This document shows, piece after piece, positions 40,452 to 48,647 of a stretch of 64,000 nucleotides of DNA. The notes under the pieces are model-generated. The model had not been told where the DNA came from. It saw only the letters and a program-made list of their open reading frames with translations, and did not search any database. How positions within the stretch are numbered: position 1 is the stretch's first letter; every line of letters begins with the position of its first letter. The stretch covers positions 1-64,000 of the forward strand of contig JAEEQG010000173.1 in the NCBI GenBank assembly GCA_016285185.1. The letters run 5' to 3'. Made by a program: the position numbers and the translations under genes. The DNA comes from Spirochaetota bacterium (GTDB lineage: Bacteria; Spirochaetota; Spirochaetia; Treponematales; Treponemataceae).

Positions 40452-41615
40452 CTAGCGGTTGCCTTTTGAGCGGTTGTGGGTTTTGCAGAGCATTACGCAG
40501 TTTGAAATGTCTGTTGCACCGCCCTTGCTCCAAGCGGTTGCGTGGTCGGCATCCATTTCGTTTTCTTTGTAGATGCGGTTTTTGTTTGTGCCTTCGGCGG
40601 TAACGCACATCGGGCAGTTTGAAATGCCCTTTTTCTGGGCTTCGTTTGTCTGCTTGGCGTAAACGCTTTTTATAGTGTTCTTGTCAAAAATTCGGATATT
40701 CAAGAATTTGCGTTTTTCCATCGTTTCGCCTGAAAGCACAAACTCATAAATGCCCTTTTTGTCTGTAACAAAATAATCTTCAAGCAGAGCCTTGATTCTT
40801 GCGTCAAGCTTGTTTATGTCATAGCTGTTTTTGTGATAAAGCTCGTAAATTCTGCCCCAGTCCAAGCCGCACATCGTAGAATCAACAGTCTTAAAAGTGG
40901 AATTGAGCCAGTCTATAACCGAATCGAAATATTTCTTTATTTCGTTGATGTTGTCATCGTTGCGGTGCTTCGCCATATATTCAGAGATATTGCCCTTCGA
41001 GACCCACTCCAAAGCCGTGTGCAAAAAATCCTGCCGCTTTACGTTGCCCGAAATATAACATTCCCATTTCTGAATGTTTGAATTCTGTGAATTCGAAAAT
41101 TCTTCGCGGCAAAGGTTTACGAACTGCCCCGAATAAACCGCATTCAAAAGTTCCTGCTCGTTAAGCGGAACGCCCACAATGTTTATAGTCTGAAACCAGT
41201 CCTTGATTTCTTTTTCTGTGCCTTCGCAAATATAAATTGTCAGATTTGTCTGCAAAAGCTTCTGCTGAATGTCTTTGTCCAGGCTGTCAAAGTTGCGCTC
41301 GTAGTCGTCAATTTTGACCGCAAATTTGTTTGTGATAAACCGCCCGATTGAAGTAATGCGTTGCTGACCGTCAAGCACTTCGTATTTTTCGCCGTTCTTG
41401 TTGAAATAGATTAAGCCGATTGGATAGCCGCTGAGCAGAGAGTTTATAACAGCCACGTCGCGTTTGCCGTCGTTATAAATGTAGTTGCGCTGATATTCGG
41501 GCTGAATTACAAGCTTGCCGTTCAAACCGAAAAGCCCCTTCTCTTCAAATTCGTTGTAAACAAAGCCTTCGCAAAGCTTTTCGATTGTAATGTCTGTTCT
41601 AAGTTGGGTTTTCAT
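40452..41615 (-). CDS. DUF262 (ParB-like) protein with C-terminal HNH endonuclease domain
   Basis: [18 protein letters not shown]262 motif; [57 protein letters not shown]. Confidence 0.9.
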   Translation of the reverse strand: MKTQLRTDITIEKLCEGFVYNEFEEKGLFGLNGKLVIQPEYQRNYIYNDGKRDVAVINSLLSGYPIGLIYFNKNGEKYEVLDGQQRITSIGRFITNKFAVKIDDYERNFDSLDKDIQQKLLQTNLTIYICEGTEKEIKDWFQTINIVGVPLNEQELLNAVYSGQFVNLCREEFSNSQNSNIQKWECYISGNVKRQDFLHTALEWVSKGNISEYMAKHRNDDNINEIKKYFDSVIDWLNSTFKTVDSTMCGLDWGRIYELYHKNSYDINKLDARIKALLEDYFVTDKKGIYEFVLSGETMEKRKFLNIRIFDKNTIKSVYAKQTNEAQKKGISNCPMCVTAEGTNKNRIYKENEMDADHATAWSKGGATDISNCVMLCKTHNRSKGNR

Positions 41616-41617
41616 GG

Positions 41618-42697
41618 CTAGTTCTCCTTGTGACGGATTAAGATTCTGGCGTAAGTCTCTTTTTTATTTATTGTAAATCGTTTGCCATAACACGGATTGT
41701 CTTCAACATACCTATCAAGACCTAATATCTCAAATTGCTCGGGACAATACTTATCCAAAAAACTGATAGGAACACCCATCATTCCTTTATAATTACTTGG
41801 AATTGAATCTGTAAATGGAATTTCTATTGCATCGTAATTATCATATTTCAGATAACCTAAGCCTTTTACTTCTTTATGTTTTGAAAATTTTATATTGTCA
41901 GATTCTGTCATAAGTTTTAACGGCTGATGACGCTTTCCGTGTTCAAGGTTTGTAAACCAGACTGATTGAGAACGCGCAAAAATTTTATCACCTACAATTC
42001 TATAGCCACTTCCTATATTCTTGGCTTCTAATAGTCTTTTCTCATCAGGAACAGAAAAAAGCAAATCTGTAGACATTGCCGTTTTACCAACCCACATTTT
42101 ATTATCTTTTATTAGAGGGAATATCTCTTTGTATGTTATAGAATTTTTGTTCCCAATAATCGCAAAGCTTTTCTTTGCGTCAAAAATCCATGTGACAAAT
42201 TCCCTGAACAAGGAAAATGGCGGATTCGTAATGATTATGTCCGCCTCATCGCGGAGCTTCTTGATTTCATCGCTTCTAAAATCGCCGTCGCCTTCAAGAT
42301 AATCCCATTTCAAGTCTTTTTCGTCGATTTTGCCGTCGTTGTTCTCGTCTTTTGTAAGCGTAAAAATCTTGCCTTTTGCCTTTGAAGTTTCAATCTCAAA
42401 TCTCTCGTCTATTGTTTCAAACAAAGTTGGCTGATAATCAAAGCTGACCTTCTTGCTGTTATAAGCGTAAGACGTAGAAATAAGCTTTTTAAGCCCATAG
42501 CGTTCAAAATTGTTTACAAAAAACTTCGTAAAGTTTGACCATTCGGGGTCATCGCAAGGCAAAAGAATTGTCTTGTCCTTAAAAACATCAGGGTTATAGT
42601 CTATATATGCGTTTATCTCATTCTGAATGTCTGCATATTGTGTATAGAATTCATCATTCTTTGCAGATTTTGCTTTGCCAAGATTTGTATTTGCCAT
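41618..42697 (-). CDS. EcoRI-type adenine-specific DNA methyltransferase
   Basis: [62 protein letters not shown] motif IV; start trimmed to MANTNLGK (CAT at 42695-42697). Confidence 0.88.
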   Translation of the reverse strand: MANTNLGKAKSAKNDEFYTQYADIQNEINAYIDYNPDVFKDKTILLPCDDPEWSNFTKFFVNNFERYGLKKLISTSYAYNSKKVSFDYQPTLFETIDERFEIETSKAKGKIFTLTKDENNDGKIDEKDLKWDYLEGDGDFRSDEIKKLRDEADIIITNPPFSLFREFVTWIFDAKKSFAIIGNKNSITYKEIFPLIKDNKMWVGKTAMSTDLLFSVPDEKRLLEAKNIGSGYRIVGDKIFARSQSVWFTNLEHGKRHQPLKLMTESDNIKFSKHKEVKGLGYLKYDNYDAIEIPFTDSIPSNYKGMMGVPISFLDKYCPEQFEILGLDRYVEDNPCYGKRFTINKKETYARILIRHKEN

Positions 42698-42726
42698 AAT
42701 TAACACCAAAGAAGTATTTTTATAAA

Positions 42727-42750
42727 ACAACACGTCTATAGACGTGTTGT
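42727..42750. promoter_or_regulatory. perfect 24-bp palindrome, candidate operator
   Basis: ACAACACGTCTATAGACGTGTTGT between divergent methyltransferase and HTH genes. Confidence 0.75.
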
Positions 42751-42819
42751 AATTTATTGTAAACCTCTTTAGAAGTAATTTAAAGCACTTATTACGCAAA
42801 TAGATGTATTTTTCATTTT

Positions 42820-43137
42820 ATGGGATTTCGTGAAAATCTAAAAAATGAGCTTGTTTTTCAAGATATAAGAATAAAAGAACTTGCATATAAATCAGGAATA
42901 AATCCAAGAACAATCGAACAATATTTATCTTCTGCTGCAAAAATGCCATCAGCAGAAAATGCTGTAAAAATTGCTTCTGCGCTAAATGTAAGCGTTGAAC
43001 AGCTTGTCACAGGTAAAACATCAGCCAAAGACAGCATTTCCCCAGACATAAGAGCAATGATCACAAAAATGAACAAATTTTCCCCAGAAGAAAAGCAAGT
43101 AATCTTTGACATGGTTGACGTGCTTGCTAGGAAATGA
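42820..43137 (+). CDS. XRE-family HTH regulator
   Basis: RIKELAYKSGINPRTIEQYLSSAAKMPSAENAVKIASALNVSVEQLVTG. Confidence 0.9.
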   Translation: MGFRENLKNELVFQDIRIKELAYKSGINPRTIEQYLSSAAKMPSAENAVKIASALNVSVEQLVTGKTSAKDSISPDIRAMITKMNKFSPEEKQVIFDMVDVLARK

Positions 43138-43163
43138 CGCTGAATAAGCTTTTTCAGAAAAAT

Positions 43164-43198
43164 CTCGGCGAGAATTTAAAAAAACACGCCGAGTTTTT
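43164..43198 (+). terminator. intrinsic terminator downstream of HTH gene
   Basis: CTCGGCG-N16-CGCCGAG followed by TTTTT. Confidence 0.7.
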
Positions 43199-43199
43199 A

Positions 43200-43222
43200 A
43201 AAAATTCTCGACGAGAATTTTT
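43200..43222. terminator. second, possibly bidirectional hairpin/terminator
   Basis: AAAAATTCTC-GAC-GAGAATTTTT. Confidence 0.55.
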
Positions 43223-43332
43223 GGAATTTTCAGGAAAAAATTTATAGAAAATATGACAGACATGGATTTTTTGTGTCGGCTTTTTTGATAGTTTCTCTGA
43301 TATGCACCTAAAAAATGTAAAAAAAATTCAAG

Positions 43333-43369
43333 AGTGTCATTATTTGGCACACCGCCTGGTTTATAATCA
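43333..43369 (+). repeat. 37-bp promoter-proximal element, copy 3
   Basis: AGTGTCATTATTTGGCACACCGCCTGGTTTATAATCA. Confidence 0.8.
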
Positions 43370-43409
43370 ATCATCGTTTATGTAGAATGTTATTGCGGAG
43401 GCTTAGACT

Positions 43410-43892
43410 ATGAAACTTTATGTTGATATGGATGGAACGCTTGTTGATTTTGTGGCGCAAGTTTCAGCACACGGTTTTTGGCGCAAAGATAAGGTGAACA
43501 AGGTTGACTGGGCAAAGGTCAAAGCTATGGGCACTTCGTTCTGGACGGAAATGAACTGGATAAACGGCGCAGAAGCGGCATTTGCAAAGCTTTATGACAT
43601 GGAAAAACGCGGCGAACTTGAGCTTTTCATTCTTAGCTCAATCGACTTCGATTCAGGCATTGATGGGAAAAAGCAGTGGCTTCAGCGCAACACCGATTTT
43701 CCGCTGGAGAAAGCGATTTTTGTGACCGAGCCGGAAGACAAAGCCGAATACGCCGCGCCAGATGCATGGCTTATCGACGACAGGGTGAAATCTCTTGACC
43801 CCTTTGCAGCTGCCGGCGGCAATGTGATTGAGTTCAAAGGCGATTGGAAAGCGGCGCTTGAAGCAGTGGCTGCTGCGATGAATCTTGATTAA
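43410..43892 (+). CDS. HAD-family 5'(3')-deoxyribonucleotidase-like phosphatase
   Basis: MKLYVDMDGTLVDF, LFILSSIDF, AWLIDDRVKSLDPFAAAGG. Confidence 0.8.
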   Translation: MKLYVDMDGTLVDFVAQVSAHGFWRKDKVNKVDWAKVKAMGTSFWTEMNWINGAEAAFAKLYDMEKRGELELFILSSIDFDSGIDGKKQWLQRNTDFPLEKAIFVTEPEDKAEYAAPDAWLIDDRVKSLDPFAAAGGNVIEFKGDWKAALEAVAAAMNLD

Positions 43893-43913
43893 ACGGCAAG
43901 GGGGGTGTTACTT

Positions 43914-44174
43914 ATGCCAGATATAATTGAACTTTGGAAAAAAGACAAATGGAACATACTTGTAACAAATTACGAAGATTTTCGCAAAATAGTCTGTGAA
44001 TACATTAAACAAGGAAATACTTGGATTAAGACAGACGAACAGTTGGAAGAGTTTATAAAAGAAGGTGGCGGTGAAGGAATAATACGTGCAAAGTATCACG
44101 CGGGAATAAAGGACTTTGCTAAAGGTCTTTATGTAAGCAATGATGCCGCCGCTTGTGCAATGAACCTTGAGTGA
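43914..44174 (+). CDS. small hypothetical protein
   Basis: ORF with RBS-like aagggggg upstream; same operon orientation. Confidence 0.6.
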   Translation: MPDIIELWKKDKWNILVTNYEDFRKIVCEYIKQGNTWIKTDEQLEEFIKEGGGEGIIRAKYHAGIKDFAKGLYVSNDAAACAMNLE

Positions 44175-44182
44175 GCTGATAT

Positions 44183-44992
44183 ATGACATTGGAACACGCT
44201 GAATCATTTATTTCTTATCTCCGCTGGCAATATGCCAAAACATATCCAAGCTACCCGCATGAATATACGTGCTTGTCTTGGCAGCCGGAAATAAAACAGC
44301 AGATGATTGATTTTGCCCGTTTGATTCAAGAAGCTGGTTATACGGAACGCTTTGGCAAGCGCGATTATCGTGTTCTTGTAATCGGAAACATGAAATATTG
44401 GACGATGGACTTTCCGCTTGAAAACACCGATTTGATAAATCGCACTTATGCCGATGAACAATTCCGCGCCAAAGTTGCGTCTTATGTTCAATCTGGTAAA
44501 TTCAATTACACAAAGGGTATGTCTCTGGCAGATGTAACAAAACAAATCGAATCAGGAACAACAGACTTCATTGTTCCAGTAGGAAATTTACCATCAGATT
44601 TTCTGCAGCCTTCATTAGAAGAGCTTAATGAGTTTCGTTCATATATAGCAAAATTGAAATGGCAGACAGCTAAAACTTTTGAAAACTTCTCGCCACATCA
44701 ATACGTCTTAAACTTCCCATGCTGGAAAATGAAAGAGGACGGGAAATGCAAAGGCGAGGACGAGACTTGCGCGGAATGCAAAGAGCAGCGAGATGAATTT
44801 GAAAAGTGGGTACTGTTCATTCGTAAATATGGCGAGCGTTGTAAAATGCTAAAAACTGTGTATATCGTGTTTTGTATTGACGGTAGACAGTACTGGACTA
44901 TGGGTGACCCGTTGGAAACTACCTGGGTACTGAATAGGGCTCTGATAGACGAACCGAGGCGGGTACCTAAGCTGGAGTGGCTGGATAAATAA
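44183..44992 (+). CDS. hypothetical protein with internal domain duplication
   Basis: Two copies of (Y/K)LRW/LKWQxAKTxxxxxxHxY...YWTMxxPLExTxxxNRxxxDE. Confidence 0.7.
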   Translation: MTLEHAESFISYLRWQYAKTYPSYPHEYTCLSWQPEIKQQMIDFARLIQEAGYTERFGKRDYRVLVIGNMKYWTMDFPLENTDLINRTYADEQFRAKVASYVQSGKFNYTKGMSLADVTKQIESGTTDFIVPVGNLPSDFLQPSLEELNEFRSYIAKLKWQTAKTFENFSPHQYVLNFPCWKMKEDGKCKGEDETCAECKEQRDEFEKWVLFIRKYGERCKMLKTVYIVFCIDGRQYWTMGDPLETTWVLNRALIDEPRRVPKLEWLDK

Positions 44993-45063
44993 ATTCTTTT
45001 TTTTGTTTTGAAAATAACAAGTTATGCGATAAAATATTATTAAACGATATTTATGAGGATTTT

Positions 45064-46818
45064 ATGAACACCAAAATTGATTGTGATAAAGCGCTTATTA
45101 AAGATATTTTAAGTGGTTGGTATAGTATTCCAAATTATCAACGACCATATGTTTGGGAAACAGAACAAGTTGAAGAACTGTTAGATTGCGTGAAGAATGC
45201 GTCTGAGAAGAACGAAGAGCAATACTTTCTTGGTTCGATTGTCTATATAAAAAGGAACAAAGAAGATAATGGTGTTCCATATACTGAATTTGAACTTCTT
45301 GACGGACAACAAAGAATTACAACAATCTTTTTGATTATTGCTGCAATAAGAGATTTTGTAATTGAAAATAAAGAGAAATTTGATTTAGTAGATTTTGATA
45401 CTATAAAAACAACTTGTGAGGAAATAATTTATCAAAAACCTAATAAATATAAAAATATACCAGAGCGTTTGCGTATTGTCTTTGATATCCGTAAGGAAGT
45501 TAAAGATTTTGTTGATGTGAACATAAAAACAACAGGTTGTACTTCAAAAGAAGACATATTTGTTGTCAAATCTAAAGATCGAAATATAAATACTTCAATT
45601 AAGCATATGTCCAATACCGTTTTAATCGTAAGAAAATTTTTAAAAGAAAACTTTTCGATAATTGGCAGCTTCTTACAGTATTTATTAAATAATGTTCTGA
45701 TTGTATATATTGCTACCGAAAACTTACAAGATGCTTTTCAGCTTTTTACCGTAATGAACAATACAGGTTTAAAACTTACAAATAGCGATATTTTGAAGGC
45801 TGATAATTTAAAAGCTGTTACTGCAGAATCAAAGCAAAAAGAATATGCCTCTGAGTGGGAAGAAATGGAGTCTTATTTTGGTGATGGATTCGATAACTTC
45901 CTTTCTCAAATACGAACAATACTTGTAAAACGAAAAGCAGAGTGTTCTCTCATAAAAGAATTTGATGACAACGTATATTCTGAAAAGCGATGGAATAGAA
46001 ATTTAAAACAATGGGAATCTTGCAAAGCTTTGCTTAAAAGAGGTGATGATACTTTTAATTTCTTAAAGGAATATTTTACTGTTTATCAAAACTTATTTGA
46101 TAATAATCATTTTTTGGAAACGAATTCTTATGAGATTTCTAATTATCTTTCATTCATGTCGAATGGTTTTGAAACAGATTATTGGAAAGCTCCTGTACTT
46201 ATGTATTTCAAAAAATTTAAATATACCAATTTCTTAAATTTTTTGAGAAAAGTAGATAGTAAATTATCATGTGATTGGATTATAGGACTTGTTCCTTCAA
46301 TGCGTATAGATAATATGAATAAAATTTTGCTTTGTATTGAAAAAACAGATGATACGGAAGCGATTTTGAAATCTGATGTTTTTGCCATAAACAAAAATGA
46401 TTTCCATAACATTATTTCAGAAAATATTTATGGTCGAAAATATGCTCGTTATTTGCTTTTAAAAATTGATTTACTTATGACAGATATAGATAAACAATCT
46501 GTTTCATCATCTATAATTTCCATAGAACATATTCTTCCTCAAAATCCTGATGATTCTAGCCAATGGAAAAAAGATTTTTCAGATGAAGAGCGCGACGAAT
46601 GGACCGATAAAATTGGAAATCTTGCCTTAATTTCAAGAAGAAAAAATTCTTCACAGGGACGATTGGATTATACTGAAAAATGCAAGAAGTATTTTGAAAA
46701 AAACATAAGTACATTTCCAAGTATGTTGAAAGTTTTTCAGGAAAACAAGGAATGGAAATTGGATAATTTGAAAAAGAGACAAGAACAAATTATTGAATTG
46801 TTGATGAAGGATATATAA
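45064..46818 (+). CDS. GmrSD-type protein: DUF262 plus DUF1524 nuclease (putative type IV restriction)
   Basis: [35 protein letters not shown]-terminal SIEHILPQNPDDSSQW...DKIGNLALISRRKNSSQG. Confidence 0.9.
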   Translation: MNTKIDCDKALIKDILSGWYSIPNYQRPYVWETEQVEELLDCVKNASEKNEEQYFLGSIVYIKRNKEDNGVPYTEFELLDGQQRITTIFLIIAAIRDFVIENKEKFDLVDFDTIKTTCEEIIYQKPNKYKNIPERLRIVFDIRKEVKDFVDVNIKTTGCTSKEDIFVVKSKDRNINTSIKHMSNTVLIVRKFLKENFSIIGSFLQYLLNNVLIVYIATENLQDAFQLFTVMNNTGLKLTNSDILKADNLKAVTAESKQKEYASEWEEMESYFGDGFDNFLSQIRTILVKRKAECSLIKEFDDNVYSEKRWNRNLKQWESCKALLKRGDDTFNFLKEYFTVYQNLFDNNHFLETNSYEISNYLSFMSNGFETDYWKAPVLMYFKKFKYTNFLNFLRKVDSKLSCDWIIGLVPSMRIDNMNKILLCIEKTDDTEAILKSDVFAINKNDFHNIISENIYGRKYARYLLLKIDLLMTDIDKQSVSSSIISIEHILPQNPDDSSQWKKDFSDEERDEWTDKIGNLALISRRKNSSQGRLDYTEKCKKYFEKNISTFPSMLKVFQENKEWKLDNLKKRQEQIIELLMKDI

Positions 46819-46859
46819 CCAACCAAACTGACAGCTTAAGATTTTATCTTATCCACAGC

Positions 46860-47303
46860 TTTATTTACTATTATTCGCACATCTTCTACTACTACTTCAT
46901 AGAGAAGCTTACGCAGGAAGAAAAGCGCGTACTTTCCGAAGAAGAAAAAGAATATAAGAGTAAGCGAAAGCAAATTCAGGAAAAGCTTATCAAATTTGCA
47001 ACTCGAATACCTGTGTTTATGTATCTTACAGATTACCGGGAGCATTGTTTACGCGATGTGATAACTCAACTTGAACCAGGACTTTTTAAGAAAGTAACTG
47101 GGTTAAGCCTTAAAGACTTTGAACTTTTAGTAAGCCTCAATGTATTTAACGGCTCTGTTATGAATGATGCAATTTTCAAATTCCGTAGCTATGAAGATTC
47201 AAGTTTAAGTTATACAGGAATTGACAAACACGCAGAAGTAGACAAATATGTCGGTGGCTTTGATACAGTTATAACTGTAAGCGAATTTGAAGAAATGCGA
47301 TAA
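46860..47303 (+). pseudogene. 3' remnant of a larger gene (probable C-terminus of a helicase/restriction-type protein)
   Basis: Open frame with no plausible start upstream of the 47013 GTG: ...YYYFIEKLTQEEKRVLSEEEKEYKSKRKQIQEKLIKFATRIPVFMYLTDYREHCLRDVITQLEPGLFKKVTGLSLKDFELLVSLNVFN... Confidence 0.55.
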
Positions 47304-47340
47304 AATAATACTTTGTTGGGAGAGTGGCTCATCTATACGC

Positions 47341-47404
47341 TGTTACAAACTATCTCCTCATAGTGTTACAAGGTATCTCCTTTACATGGAGACAGAGTGT
47401 CTCC
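47341..47404. repeat. 18-bp direct repeats plus a short inverted repeat, possible IS-end relic
   Basis: TGTTACAAACTATCTCCT (47341-47358) and TGTTACAAGGTATCTCCT (47364-47381), then GGAGACA-GAG-TGTCTCC (47388-47404). Confidence 0.5.
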
Positions 47405-47436
47405 GAAAAACATGTATCACTTTTTGTGAAAACTAC

Positions 47437-47465
47437 TTGACAGTCATAAATAAAAATGGTATTGT
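47437..47465 (+). promoter_or_regulatory. sigma-70-like promoter of HTH/ImmA operon
   Basis: TTGACA-17 bp-TATTGT upstream of 47498. Confidence 0.55.
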
Positions 47466-47497
47466 ATGAACAAGTTTTTTGAGACAGGAGAAAAGGT

Positions 47498-47860
47498 ATG
47501 AATGCTTTAACGGAGTATGGAAAGATTTTAAGGCATTATCGGATTGATAATCAAATCTTGCTTGCTAAAATGGCAGAAGATTTGAAGCTTTCACCAGCTT
47601 ATCTTTCGTCGATTGAAACAGGAATAAGAAGTATTCCTGTAGATTTGACGGAAAAACTTTGCCAAAAATACGGTTTTGGTGAAGAAATGAAAACGACTCT
47701 TCTGAAGGCAGAAGCTGAAACAAACAAGGCTCTTACAATCGATTTAACAGGAGCGAGCCCGGAAGCTATTGATGCTACAGTTATGTTTGCGCGAGTCATA
47801 AAGAATTATTCTGTAAAGGAACTAAGAGAGCTGTGTGAAAAAATATACAACAACAACTAA
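47498..47860 (+). CDS. XRE-family HTH regulator
   Basis: LRHYRIDNQILLAKMAEDLKLSPAYLSSIETGIRSIPVDLTEKLCQKY. Confidence 0.9.
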   Translation: MNALTEYGKILRHYRIDNQILLAKMAEDLKLSPAYLSSIETGIRSIPVDLTEKLCQKYGFGEEMKTTLLKAEAETNKALTIDLTGASPEAIDATVMFARVIKNYSVKELRELCEKIYNNN

Positions 47861-47871
47861 CAGGAGCTTAT

Positions 47872-48531
47872 ATGACTTTCGATGAAAATTACAATCTGAA
47901 TGTTGTAAACCCAAAAACACGTAAGTTTATTGAAAATGCCGCAATGCTAGTTCGGAAATATCTCAAAATTGCAGAAGATGTTCTCTATATTGATGTGCTT
48001 TCTATTTTGGAGTTTCACTTGCACTCCCTTTTTAATGACGATGTAGCATTTGTAATTCCTGATGAGTGGCATATGGGAGAAGAAGCGTATTACGACACTC
48101 AGAAAAACGTGATTTTCGTTCGTTCCGATGTATATGACAAAGCCGTTAAAGGTGATGGAAGAGCGAGATTTACAATAATGCATGAAATAGCTCACTACAT
48201 TCTTTTCAAGCTCTTTGGATTTCCTTATAAAATGGCACTTGCAAGCATTGTGTATAAAAGTGATGCAACTCTAAAGTCAATGGATCCTGAATGGCAGGCT
48301 GATACGTTTTCTGGTGCATTTTTATGTAGCAAAGAATATGTAAAAAGTCTTGATATTGATGAAATCGAAACACAGTGTGGTGTAAGCAGAAGATCTGCAG
48401 AAGTTGTATATTGCCGTTCCCGAGACATACCATATACCGAAACCGAAATGGAAATGGAGGCGTTCTCTGATTGGTCATACAGTTTTGCAATGCAAAATAA
48501 TAATCTTAATATGGAGGTAAATAACGCATGA
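47872..48531 (+). CDS. ImmA/IrrE-family metallopeptidase
   Basis: TIMHEIAHYILF (HEXXH), ...WQADTFSGAFLCSKEYV. Confidence 0.9.
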   Translation: MTFDENYNLNVVNPKTRKFIENAAMLVRKYLKIAEDVLYIDVLSILEFHLHSLFNDDVAFVIPDEWHMGEEAYYDTQKNVIFVRSDVYDKAVKGDGRARFTIMHEIAHYILFKLFGFPYKMALASIVYKSDATLKSMDPEWQADTFSGAFLCSKEYVKSLDIDEIETQCGVSRRSAEVVYCRSRDIPYTETEMEMEAFSDWSYSFAMQNNNLNMEVNNA

Positions 48532-48590
48532 AACCAAGCTATAAATGTCTTTCTGCTTTAGCCGGTGCGGAAAGACAAAAAAAGCTGTAA
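48528..48590 (+). CDS. possible 20-aa small ORF translationally coupled to ImmA gene
   Basis: ATGA overlap with ImmA stop, ggagg 10 nt or so upstream; MKPSYKCLSALAGAERQKKL. Confidence 0.3.
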   Translation: MKPSYKCLSALAGAERQKKL

Positions 48591-48647
48591 GTTTACTCCA
48601 ATAAACCTACAGCCTGTATAAATGCGTGAGCACTTATAAACTCGTTG
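48577..48647 (-). ncRNA. candidate ~70-nt small RNA
   Basis: Minus-strand promoter TTGACC(48682-48677)-17 bp-TACTAT(48659-48654) and terminator hairpin GCTGTAGGTTTATTGGAGTAAACTTACAGC-TTTTTTT (48613-48577). Confidence 0.5.

Noticed and set aside
46836-47045. 69-aa minus-strand ORF over the remnant region
   Set aside because: The plus-strand frame in the same region reads as a coherent protein C-terminus; the minus ORF is likely spurious
47341-47404. CRISPR-like repeat
   Set aside because: Only two short imperfect direct repeats with a ~5-bp gap; no spacers or cas genes
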